From DASSBQ01 sp035250505 (lineage in GTDB: Bacteria; Nitrospirota; Nitrospiria; Nitrospirales; Nitrospiraceae), in assembly GCA_035250505.1 (NCBI GenBank), contig DATFFC010000162.1, positions 1 through 8,203 of the forward strand: a stretch of DNA of 8,203 nucleotides, written 5' to 3'. A program made the position numbers and the translations under genes. Shown here one piece after another: positions 1 through 6,627 of the stretch (within the stretch, counting starts at the first letter, position 1; each line of letters opens with the position of its first letter). Below the pieces are notes generated by a model. It was not told where the DNA came from, did no database searches, and saw only the letters and a program-made list of their open reading frames with translations.

Positions 1-18
1 AGTTCCGGAGGAGAGAAC

Positions 19-1548
19 ATGTACAGACGTCAGCGCGGTATTCGTGTCCTTGCAGCGATCATACTTGCCTCAGCGACCGTCACCGGGTTGACCCTGTCAC
101 TTGGGACGGGCGTTGACGCAGCGGGAGTTCCTCCCTCTCTGGCGCAAGGATTCTCTGAAATCGTCAAAGCGGTCAATCCGGCCGTCGTGAACATTGCCGT
201 GACCGGCGGCGGAGAAGGCCGTCGGGAGGGCCGACGGCCGCTGCCACCCGGACCATTCGGTGGACCTCCGGGCGGTGGGCCTCCCGGTGAAGAGCCGCCC
301 GGCATGGAACCGCCTGGTCCTCCCGGCCCTCCGGGTCCTCCAGGGCCTCCAGGGGGACCCCATCGGCCGGACCAGAGCGCCGGTTCCGGTGTGATCTTGG
401 ACCCCAACGGGTATATTGTGACGAACAACCACGTTGTGGAGGGCGCGTCGCAGATCACAGTGACTCTGTCCGACCGGCGGGAATTCCCGGCGAAAGTCAT
501 CGGCGCCGATCCCAAGACTGATTTGGCGGTCATTAAGATCGAAGCGAAAGACCTGACCGCCCTGAAATGGGCCGACTATGACGAGCTACAAGTTGGAGAT
601 GTCGTGTTGGCCGTGGGCAGCCCGTTCGGGCTCAGCTCGACGGTGACGCTCGGCATCATCAGCGCGCTCGGTCGGGGCAATGTCGGCATTGCCGACTACG
701 AAGATTTTATTCAAACCGATGCCGCCATCAATCCCGGCAATTCCGGCGGCGCCCTCGTGAACATGCAGGGCAAGCTCATCGGCATCAACACCGCAATCTT
801 TTCGCGGACGGGCGGGTCCGAGGGCATCGGGTTTGCCATCCCGAGCAGCATCGCGCTGGATATCGTCGAGAGCCTGACGAAGACCGGCAAAGTGGTACGA
901 GGCTGGATGGGCGTGGCGATTCAGGAGATCACGCCGGCGCTCGCCAAATCGTTCAAGCTGCCTGAACAGCGAAAGGGCGTGTTGATCAGCGACGTGAATG
1001 AAAACGGCCCGTCCTATGCCGCGGGCATGAAGCGGGGTGACGTGGTCGTCGCATTCAACGGGAAAGAGGTTCAGAGCGTGAGCCAGCTTCGTAACCTGGT
1101 CGCCCGGACGACCGTCGGGAAAGAGGCCGATATCAAAATCCTCCGCGACGGGAAGGAGCAGAGCCTGAAGATCAAGGTGGCCGAGCGGCCGTCGGACGAA
1201 ATATTGGCCAAGCGTGAACCAGCGCCCAGCGCACCGTCGGAAACCATCAAGCCCCCGGACAACGTGCTGGCGGCGCTGCGTGTCCAAACGCTGGACGCGG
1301 CGATGATGAGCCAACTCAATCTTCCGGCGAAAACGACCGGCGTGGTGGTGAGTTCCGTAGAATCGGGAAGCCCGGCCGAGTCGGCGGGCTTGCAACGCGG
1401 CGATGTCATCCAGGAAATCAATCACGAGGTGGTCAAGACTCTGGAGGATTATCAGAAAGCGTCAGCCAAGGTGAAGAAGGACGAAATGGTTGTGCTGCTG
1501 CTGAGCCGGCAGGGAAACAACCTCTTCGTGGCCGTGAACCCGAAGTAA
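19..1548 (+). CDS. degP: DegP/HtrA-family periplasmic serine protease with collagen-like Pro/Gly insert
   Basis: This is a 509-residue Do-type serine endopeptidase that would degrade or refold misfolded envelope proteins. The start is preceded by a strong GGAGG seven bases upstream. Residues 1-34 look like a signal peptide or membrane anchor (basic MYRRQRG, then a hydrophobic run). The trypsin-like domain carries the catalytic triad His138 (TNNHVV), Asp168 (KTDLAVIKI) and Ser242 (GNSGGAL). Two PDZ domains follow, roughly residues 295-385 (with GYS-like element and GMKRGDVVVAFNG) and 415-505 (GLQRGDVIQEIN). This order is standard for the family, and the length is slightly above the usual 450-500. 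The oddity is residues 63-117, a Gly/Pro-rich stretch with consecutive Gly-Pro-Pro triplets sitting between the mature N-terminus and the protease domain, where DegP has its LA loop. It is separated from tatC by a 79-bp gap holding an inverted repeat, so it may be its own transcription unit. The family call is very secure; DegP versus DegQ is not resolvable. Confidence 0.96.
   Translation: MYRRQRGIRVLAAIILASATVTGLTLSLGTGVDAAGVPPSLAQGFSEIVKAVNPAVVNIAVTGGGEGRREGRRPLPPGPFGGPPGGGPPGEEPPGMEPPGPPGPPGPPGPPGGPHRPDQSAGSGVILDPNGYIVTNNHVVEGASQITVTLSDRREFPAKVIGADPKTDLAVIKIEAKDLTALKWADYDELQVGDVVLAVGSPFGLSSTVTLGIISALGRGNVGIADYEDFIQTDAAINPGNSGGALVNMQGKLIGINTAIFSRTGGSEGIGFAIPSSIALDIVESLTKTGKVVRGWMGVAIQEITPALAKSFKLPEQRKGVLISDVNENGPSYAAGMKRGDVVVAFNGKEVQSVSQLRNLVARTTVGKEADIKILRDGKEQSLKIKVAERPSDEILAKREPAPSAPSETIKPPDNVLAALRVQTLDAAMMSQLNLPAKTTGVVVSSVESGSPAESAGLQRGDVIQEINHEVVKTLEDYQKASAKVKKDEMVVLLLSRQGNNLFVAVNPK
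208..369 (+). repeat. Collagen-like Gly-Pro-Pro repeat-coding stretch inside degP
   Basis: This segment encodes about 54 residues dominated by Gly and Pro. It includes GPPGG-type units and, near its end (codons 99-112), back-to-back Gly-Pro-Pro triplets encoded by near-repeats of ggtcctccc and gggcctcca. It starts with an Arg-rich patch (GRREGRR) and stops just before the protease domain. Slippage-prone repeat coding of this type often varies in length between strains. Whether it forms a collagen triple helix, a flexible linker or a cell-wall spacer cannot be told from sequence. Confidence 0.85.
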
Positions 1549-1560
1549 CAGTGGGATGTG

Positions 1561-1625
1561 CGAGTTGGTGATTTCGTGATTTGACCGGACTTCACCCAAT
1601 CACCAAATTACCGATCACCAATTCG
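1561..1625. repeat. Imperfect inverted repeat of GTGA-core short units between degP and tatC
   Basis: Bases 1561-1572 (cgagttggtgat) pair with 1614-1625 (atcaccaattcg) over 12 positions with a single G-T wobble. Inside, 1573-1583 pair imperfectly with 1597-1606. The left arm is made of 8-mers GTGATTTC and GTGATTTG (1568-1583). The right arm reads, on the opposite strand, as units GGTGATC, GGTAATTT, GGTGATT, GGGTGAA (1591-1619). There is no T-run, so it is not a classical terminator. It ends two bases before the annotated tatC start codon, so a transcript through it could hide or replace the normal tatC leader. It may be a repetitive intergenic element, an attenuator, or a site of mRNA processing. 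Confidence 0.75.
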
Positions 1626-1627
1626 AT

Positions 1628-2581
1628 ATGGCTGACGGGTTTAAAATCCAACAGTGGCTGCAAGATACCATCTTCAAGCCGCTGGAAGACAAAAAGATGC
1701 CGGTCATGGAGCATCTGGTCGAGCTCCAGGTCCGGCTGACACGCGCGGTGATCGTGACGGCCATCGTGTTCGTCGGCACGTTTTTCTATGCCGATACGCT
1801 GGTCAAATGGATCCGCGTTCCGCTCCAGAACATGTTTGTGCCGGGATCCTTATCTTGGGTCCCGACCGACTTGCCCACCGTTCCCTTCGTCTTTCTGGCG
1901 CCGGCTGAAGCCCTGTGGCAGAACGTCAAGGTGGCGGGGCTGTTTGCTCTTGTATTCGCCACCCCGTATATTCTGTGGGAGACCTGGCAATTCGTGGTGC
2001 CGGGGCTGCACTCGCAGGAACGGAGGTTTGTCGGCCCGTTCATCATCCTCAGCACGATCGCGTTTTACATCGGCTTGTCCTTCTCGTTCTTTTTTGTGCT
2101 GCCGTTCGCGCTGAATTTTCTCATCTCGTACGGCGTCAACGCGGGGTTCATCCCCCAGCTCTCGATTGCGCAGTACGTCGGATTCGCTCTCTGGTTCCTG
2201 CTCGTCTTCGGTCTGATTTTCGAAGTTCCGCTGGCCATCACGCTCTTGGCCAAGCTCGGCTGGGTGGATGCGCCGACGTTGAAACGCTATCGCAAGTGGG
2301 CCTTCCTCACGGCCTTTATCTTTGCCGCCATCCTGACGCCGACCCCGGACCCCTTCAATCAATGTCTCATGGCGTTGCCGATGTATGTCTTCTATGAGGT
2401 CGGGATCGTCAGCGCCGGCATCTTCAATAGGAAGGCGAAAGAGTCGAAGGAGAAGGCGGAAGATCTGAAGGGGGATCTTGGAAAGGCCGCCGTACCGGTC
2501 GGTCCGAGCGTTCCGCAAACGGCGCTGGCCGGGGACAGCGAGTATGTCGGAGTCACAGGTTCTTCCGGTCGCCGCCGCTGA
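1628..2581 (+). CDS. tatC: Sec-independent (twin-arginine) protein translocase subunit TatC
   Basis: TatC is the membrane receptor of the Tat pathway. It binds the twin-arginine signal of folded, cofactor-loaded proteins and recruits TatA for export. The protein is 317 residues with six predicted membrane segments between about residues 35 and 262. Family motifs are clear: HLVELQVRL (29-37), the first periplasmic stretch, WQFVVPGLHSQERR (120-133) with the conserved Glu131, FEVPLA (198-203) with the key Glu199, and LTPTPDPFNQ plus ALPMYVFYEVG near the end. It is longer than E. coli TatC (about 258) because of about 23 extra N-terminal residues and a charged, Lys/Glu-rich cytoplasmic tail (266-317). 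The start at 1628 has no obvious ribosome binding site; an internal ATG at 1697, preceded by ggaag, would give a canonical-length N-terminus and is a credible alternative. No tatA/tatB is in the window. The next gene begins 12 bp downstream, suggesting co-transcription. Confidence 0.96.
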   Translation: MADGFKIQQWLQDTIFKPLEDKKMPVMEHLVELQVRLTRAVIVTAIVFVGTFFYADTLVKWIRVPLQNMFVPGSLSWVPTDLPTVPFVFLAPAEALWQNVKVAGLFALVFATPYILWETWQFVVPGLHSQERRFVGPFIILSTIAFYIGLSFSFFFVLPFALNFLISYGVNAGFIPQLSIAQYVGFALWFLLVFGLIFEVPLAITLLAKLGWVDAPTLKRYRKWAFLTAFIFAAILTPTPDPFNQCLMALPMYVFYEVGIVSAGIFNRKAKESKEKAEDLKGDLGKAAVPVGPSVPQTALAGDSEYVGVTGSSGRRR

Positions 2582-2593
2582 GTCTATTGGGTT

Positions 2594-3085
2594 ATGATCG
2601 ACGTGGCAGTGCTGTTGGTCAGCAGCAAGATCGTCTCGGGCAAGGAACTGGACACGGGCCGCGCCGGGCTCGAACAGGCGGTACAGGAGCTGCCGGGCCG
2701 CATCGTGGCCTATGTTTGCGTGCCGGATGAGCGCGGCGCCATCCGGCACGGCTTGGAGCGGCTGTGCGAGGAGACAGCGCCGGATCTCATTCTCACGGTC
2801 GGGGGGACCGGTGTGCGGCCGACCGATTGGGTCCCCGAAGCGACCAGGGAAGTGATCGAGCGGGAGATTCCCGGCATCGGTGAAGCGCTGCGGCAGGAAA
2901 GCTTGAAAAAAATGCGGACTGCGATGTTGTCCCGCGGCACGGCCGGTATCAGGGGAAAGGCATTGATCGTGAATTTGCCCGGCAGTCCGCGAGCAGTGAA
3001 AGACAATTTGGCCGTGCTGGCCCCGATTCTCGACCATACGATTGAAAAAATCAGCGGACGCACTGGTGCCGCCCGCAGTCTTTAG
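2594..3085 (+). CDS. mogA: MogA/MoaB-family molybdopterin adenylyltransferase
   Basis: This family attaches AMP to molybdopterin, activating it for molybdate insertion by MoeA. The 163-residue single-domain protein shows the diagnostic TVGGTGVRPTDWVPEAT element (68-84), including Asp78 of the (R/T)DxxPEA signature that aligns with the metal/nucleotide-site Asp of MogA, MoaB and gephyrin-G. It also has GEALRQESLKK (96-106), SRGTAGIRGKALIVNLPGSP (113-132) and a closing PGSPRAV. Where most relatives have T-x-R-D, this one has P-T-D, a mild substitution. Length matches MoaB (about 170) more than E. coli MogA (about 195), so either name could be applied; adenylyltransferase activity is inferred because the operon carries moeA and no second copy. 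It lies 12 bp after tatC and 14 bp before the ATPase gene. The start has only a weak upstream purine run (ttgggtt). Confidence 0.92.
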   Translation: MIDVAVLLVSSKIVSGKELDTGRAGLEQAVQELPGRIVAYVCVPDERGAIRHGLERLCEETAPDLILTVGGTGVRPTDWVPEATREVIEREIPGIGEALRQESLKKMRTAMLSRGTAGIRGKALIVNLPGSPRAVKDNLAVLAPILDHTIEKISGRTGAARSL

Positions 3086-3099
3086 CCACAGGAGCAAAT

Positions 3100-4059
3100 A
3101 TGCCTCGCGAACTCAATGTGATTTCTCATCCCGGTTCCGGACAAGGCGACAGCTGCATATACATGTGGGCCTGCGCCATCTGCGACGAAAACGAGACGTG
3201 CCAAAAGGACAAGGAGGGACACAGCCGGTGGCTCGTCGCCAAACGCATGGAGCGCATCGAATACAAAGTGCTCATCATGAGCAACAAGGGGGGCGTCGGG
3301 AAGACTACCTGCACGACCAATCTGGCGGTGAGCCTCGCGTTGAAGGGCTGGCATGTCGGAATTTGCGACATGGATATCCATGGACCGAACATTCCGAAGA
3401 TGGTGGGGGCGGAAGGTCAGAAATTGAAGATCAGCACGTCGGGCGGCATCATCCCGTACCAAGCCTACAACCTCAAAATCGCCTCGATGTCATTCTTGCT
3501 GCAGAACTCGGACGATCCCATCATTTGGCGCGACGCCTACAAGTATGAGTTCATCAACCAACTGCTCGGCGGCGTCGAATGGCAGGACTTGAACTTCCTG
3601 CTCGTCGATCTGCCTCCCGGGACAGGGAATGAATCGGTGACGACCATCGATCTATTGGGACAAGTCAGCGGAGCGGTCATCATCACGACGCCGCAGGAGG
3701 TGGCGCTGCTCGACTCGCGCAAGTCGGTTACGTTTTGCAAGGACAGCGAGGTGCCGATCATCGGCATTGTGGAAAACATGAGCGGTCTGGAATGTCCTCA
3801 TTGTCACCAGCATGTCGATGTATTTCGGAAGGGCGGCGGCGAAGCATCGGCGGCGGATATGGGTGTGCCGTTCCTGGGAAGAATTCCGCTCGATCCCGAC
3901 GTGGTGACTCAGAGTGATGCCGGCGAGCCCTATGCGCTGTTCAATTCCGATACGGCCACGGCGCAGGCGTACCATGACATTGCGAACCAAGTGGAAGCAT
4001 TCTGCAAGAAGAGCGGGTCTTTGCTCAAAGTGGGACCGGGACCGCGCCATCATCATTGA
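3100..4059 (+). CDS. mrp: Mrp/Nbp35-type P-loop ATPase, Fe-S cluster carrier
   Basis: This is a SIMIBI-class ATPase of the ApbC/Mrp/Nbp35 family, which holds a labile [4Fe-4S] cluster and hands it to apoproteins. The start follows an aggag motif. The 319-residue protein has the deviant Walker A SNKGGVGKTT (61-70, with the signature Lys63), a DMDIHGPNIP switch region (90-99), the family motif VDLPPGTG (169-176), and the C-terminal cluster-binding CPHC (Cys232, Cys235) that bridges the homodimer. Unlike plain bacterial Mrp, the N-terminus carries Cys19, Cys25, Cys28 and Cys34. The last three have the C-x2-C-x5-C spacing of the N-terminal cluster site in eukaryotic and archaeal Nbp35. It ends in three His residues. 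It sits inside a Mo-cofactor operon, so a plausible job (inference) is supplying clusters to an exported molybdo/iron-sulfur enzyme. Its stop codon lies 29 bp before the preferred moeA start. Confidence 0.93.
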   Translation: MPRELNVISHPGSGQGDSCIYMWACAICDENETCQKDKEGHSRWLVAKRMERIEYKVLIMSNKGGVGKTTCTTNLAVSLALKGWHVGICDMDIHGPNIPKMVGAEGQKLKISTSGGIIPYQAYNLKIASMSFLLQNSDDPIIWRDAYKYEFINQLLGGVEWQDLNFLLVDLPPGTGNESVTTIDLLGQVSGAVIITTPQEVALLDSRKSVTFCKDSEVPIIGIVENMSGLECPHCHQHVDVFRKGGGEASAADMGVPFLGRIPLDPDVVTQSDAGEPYALFNSDTATAQAYHDIANQVEAFCKKSGSLLKVGPGPRHHH

Positions 4060-4074
4060 ACACCGTCGATATCG

Positions 4075-4082
4075 AAGGAGAG
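4075..4082 (+). promoter_or_regulatory. Ribosome binding site that decides the moeA start
   Basis: The sequence aaggagag lies with its core GGAG eight bases upstream of GTG at 4089. A longer reading frame could begin at a TTG at 4056, overlapping the end of the preceding gene, but nothing resembling a Shine-Dalgarno site precedes it, and the added residues are not part of the MoeA fold. Confidence 0.75.
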
Positions 4083-4088
4083 ATCTCC

Positions 4089-5387
4089 GTGAAAGCGGCT
4101 GATGCGACAACCGGACTCACGCAGCTTCATGAGGCGCAACGCGTCGTGCTCGATGCCGCGACGCCTCTCGGCCTCGAGAAAATTTCCCTCCTTGATACGT
4201 TGGGACGGGTACTGGGTGAGGACATCATCGCGGAACGCGATAACCCGCCTTGGGATAACTCCGCGATGGACGGATTCGCCGTGAGATGGGAAGACATCAA
4301 GCAGGAACAGTCGATCACCAAGCCCGTCACGCTGAAAATCGTCGAAGACGTGCCGGCGGGCAAGATGCCGACGAAGAGTGTCGGGCCGGGAGAGGCGATC
4401 CGCATTATGACCGGCGCACCGATTCCCAAGGGCGCCGACACGGTCTTGAAAGTGGAAGATACCGAACACCGGCCTGATTCGGTCCGGGTATTCAAGGCGG
4501 AACCTCGGGGTTCCAACATCAGGCCGCAGGGAGAGGACGTCAAGAAAGGCGATTGCATCATCGCGAGAGGCACGCAGATTCGGCCTGGAGAAGTCGGCAT
4601 GCTGGCCATCTTGGCCAAGTCGTTTGTCTTGGTGTATCAGCGACCGCGCGTGGCCATTTTGTCCACCGGTGATGAATTGGCCGACCTGGACGAGCGCTTC
4701 AGCGAGGAAAAAATCATCAACTCGAACAGCTACGGCATCGCCGCCGCGGTGCAGGAAGCAGGGGGCATTCCGGTGCTGCTCGGGATTGCAAAGGATAACG
4801 TGACCGCCTTGAAAGAGAAGATTTCGCAAGGTTTGACCGCCGACATTCTGGTGCTGTCGGGCGGCGTGTCGATGGGAGACTATGACTTCACCAAGGCGGT
4901 CTTCAAGGATCTGGGCGCGGACATGAATTTTTGGAAGCTTGCGATCCGGCCGGGACAACCGTTGGCATTCGGGAAGATCCAAGGCAAGCTCGCGTTCGGC
5001 CTTCCGGGCAATCCGGTGTCCTCCATGGTGACGTTCGAGCAATTGGTCCGTCCGGCGATGCTGAAAATGGGCGGGCACCGCGGCTACGGACGCCCACTGG
5101 TGCAAGCGGTGTTTCAGGAGACGTTTTCCAAGAAGACCGACCGCCGGCATTTTCTGCGTGGCCGCCTGTGGACCGAAGACGGCGTGCAGAAGGTCCGGAC
5201 GACGGGCGACCAGGGATCCGGCATCCTGACCTCCATGGTCAAGGCGAACTGCCTCATCGATATTCCCGTCGAGACCGCCAAAGTCAATCCGGGCGATCTG
5301 GTGACGGTCCAGCTGCTGAGCGGGTCAGCCTGGAGCGGCTATGTGGATCAGACCCCGTCTACCACTCACCGCCTCTCTTGTTGCTGA
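4089..5387 (+). CDS. moeA: Molybdopterin molybdenumtransferase MoeA
   Basis: MoeA inserts molybdate into adenylylated molybdopterin, completing the basic cofactor. From the GTG start at 4089 the protein is 432 residues, close to the usual 400-420. Recognisable family elements are DNSAMDGFAV (56-65), GEAIRIMTGAPIPKGAD (101-117), GSNIRPQGEDVKKGD (141-155), the start of the MoCF domain RPRVAILSTGDEL (186-198), INSNSYG (210-216), the molybdate-site loop LSGGVSMGDYD (256-266), and LPGNPVSS (305-312), followed by the beta-barrel C-terminal domain. No key residue appears lost. It begins 29 bp after the ATPase gene and is followed by mobB after 19 bp. Co-location with mogA/moaB and mobB makes this a late-stage Mo-cofactor cluster; the early genes (moaA, moaC, moaD, moaE) are not in the window. 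The last about 15 residues (polar, Ser/Thr/Cys-rich) extend past the family core. Confidence 0.96.
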   Translation: MKAADATTGLTQLHEAQRVVLDAATPLGLEKISLLDTLGRVLGEDIIAERDNPPWDNSAMDGFAVRWEDIKQEQSITKPVTLKIVEDVPAGKMPTKSVGPGEAIRIMTGAPIPKGADTVLKVEDTEHRPDSVRVFKAEPRGSNIRPQGEDVKKGDCIIARGTQIRPGEVGMLAILAKSFVLVYQRPRVAILSTGDELADLDERFSEEKIINSNSYGIAAAVQEAGGIPVLLGIAKDNVTALKEKISQGLTADILVLSGGVSMGDYDFTKAVFKDLGADMNFWKLAIRPGQPLAFGKIQGKLAFGLPGNPVSSMVTFEQLVRPAMLKMGGHRGYGRPLVQAVFQETFSKKTDRRHFLRGRLWTEDGVQKVRTTGDQGSGILTSMVKANCLIDIPVETAKVNPGDLVTVQLLSGSAWSGYVDQTPSTTHRLSCC

Positions 5388-5406
5388 GCCGCGAAAGGAC
5401 CGAAGT

Positions 5407-5916
5407 ATGCCGGTGCCCATTCTTTGTTTCGTCGGGCGGTCCAACAGCGGCAAGACCACGCTGATCGAACGGGTCATTCCGGAGTTGGTGCGGGCCGGAT
5501 ACAAGGTGGCGACCGTGAAGCATGCCGGCCATGGGTTCGACCTGGATACCGAAGGGAAAGACAGTTGGCGGCACAAACAAGCGGGGGCAAGTACCGTCAT
5601 TGTCGTCTCAAAAAGCAGCATGGCGATGTTCGCCGACGTGCCGGATCAGATGAAGGTCGAAGAAGTGCGGGATCGCTTCATGGACGAGTCATTCGATCTC
5701 ATCATCGCCGAAGGCTGGCGCAGCGAAGGGTATCCCAAAATCGTGGTCGTCCGGGATCAAATCGGCGAGGTTCCCGTCTCAGCGGATGGATTGCTCGGCA
5801 TCGTGTCCAACAAGCCGGTCGAGGCGCAAGTCCCCCTGCTCGATACCGACGACATTCCGGCCGTGGCCGCCTTGATCATGCGGCACTTCCCACGACGCCT
5901 GCGAGATGACGCGTAA
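5407..5916 (+). CDS. mobB: Molybdopterin-guanine dinucleotide biosynthesis protein MobB
   Basis: MobB is a GTP-binding adapter thought to assist MobA in making the guanine-dinucleotide form of the cofactor used by DMSO-reductase-family enzymes. The 169-residue protein has the P-loop GRSNSGKTT (10-18), the characteristic TVKHAGHGFDLDTEGKDSWR block (37-55) and AEGWRSEGYPKIVV (101-114), where the EGW/EGF motif is a MobB hallmark. Length fits the family (about 165-175). A start further upstream at 5341 would overlap moeA and lacks a binding site; ATG 5407 is preceded by aaagga at a good distance. The end overlaps the next gene by 11 bp, which suggests translational coupling. Its presence implies that the client enzyme uses the bis-MGD cofactor. 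mobA is not in the window. Confidence 0.94.
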   Translation: MPVPILCFVGRSNSGKTTLIERVIPELVRAGYKVATVKHAGHGFDLDTEGKDSWRHKQAGASTVIVVSKSSMAMFADVPDQMKVEEVRDRFMDESFDLIIAEGWRSEGYPKIVVVRDQIGEVPVSADGLLGIVSNKPVEAQVPLLDTDDIPAVAALIMRHFPRRLRDDA

Positions 5917-6613
5917 ATCTCCGGCCATTGTGATCGGTGCGATCATTGCCGGCGCAGTGGCTCTTGGGGGAGCGGCGATTCCGCTCACGAATCATCCCAA
6001 GTTCTGCGCGAGCTGCCATACCATCCGTCCCTCCTACGAGAGCTGGGTCCAGTCCACTCACAAGGAAGTGGAATGCATCAGCTGTCATGTGCGGCCCGGC
6101 GTGGAGGGGTGGCTGTACGACAAGGCCTGGAAGGGGACGAAGGACGTGGCCATTTCGTTGTTCGGCACGCCGCCGCCGTCGCATGACCTCCAATCGCACG
6201 TGGACTCGTCGGTCTGCTTGAGTTGTCACCGGAACATCCTGCGGGTGTCTGAAATCGCCGTGCGAGACCTGCCGCCGCCGGTCAAGGATGTCGGATTGAT
6301 TATGAGCCATCGCAAACACATGGATGCCTTTGCGGAACGGGCCAAAGGCGAAGGCTGTACCACCTGCCATGGCGGAGTGGTGCACGACCGGCCCATCAAA
6401 GACTATCCCATCGTCATCCCAAGGGGGCATGTCTCCGCGGACAGCAAACCCTGGCTTCCCGAGTATCCGGAGAATTCCGTGTTGCGGCGGCGGGCCTTGT
6501 CCGACTGTTTTCGGTGCCACGACAATAAGACGGAGCACAAGGGCGCGGTCGTCAGCCGCAAGTGCGAAATCTGTCATCTTCCCGAAAAACTCGAGCAGTT
6601 CCTGTCGTTCTGA
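5906..6613 (+). CDS. Membrane-anchored hexaheme cytochrome c, NapC/NirT-like N-terminus
   Basis: The 235-residue protein starts with one membrane segment (about residues 7-27) and no clear cleavage site, so it is probably anchored with its heme domain outside the cytoplasmic membrane. Six CxxCH heme-attachment motifs are present: CASCH (34-38), CISCH (57-61), CLSCH (104-108), CTTCH (151-155), CFRCH (201-205) and CEICH (220-224). The first two, with NHPKFCASCH and the HVRPGVEGW stretch after the second, resemble the NapC/NirT/NrfH quinol-dehydrogenase family. That family normally carries four hemes (five or more in TorC-like forms), so six in only 235 residues is compact. Several further His residues (30, 52, 93, 98, 135, 138, 160, 175, 211) could serve as sixth ligands. 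It starts inside the end of mobB, so it is translated with the Mo-cofactor genes. Likely role: electron transfer between the quinone pool and periplasmic partners; direction and partner are unknown. Confidence 0.9.
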   Translation: MTRKSPAIVIGAIIAGAVALGGAAIPLTNHPKFCASCHTIRPSYESWVQSTHKEVECISCHVRPGVEGWLYDKAWKGTKDVAISLFGTPPPSHDLQSHVDSSVCLSCHRNILRVSEIAVRDLPPPVKDVGLIMSHRKHMDAFAERAKGEGCTTCHGGVVHDRPIKDYPIVIPRGHVSADSKPWLPEYPENSVLRRRALSDCFRCHDNKTEHKGAVVSRKCEICHLPEKLEQFLSF

Positions 6614-6627
6614 CCCAAGGCAATGTC

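Noticed and set aside
1850..3097. Long minus-strand open frame opposite tatC and the mogA/moaB-like gene
   Set aside because: It mirrors two well-recognised genes, is rich in Arg/His/Gln as expected for an antisense shadow in GC-rich DNA, and has no domain.
4056..4088. Upstream TTG start for moeA giving 11 more residues
   Set aside because: No ribosome binding site precedes it, whereas GTG 4089 has aaggagag at ideal spacing.
4053..5150. Long minus-strand open frame opposite moeA
   Set aside because: Antisense shadow of a clearly conserved gene, with Arg/His-rich composition and no motif.
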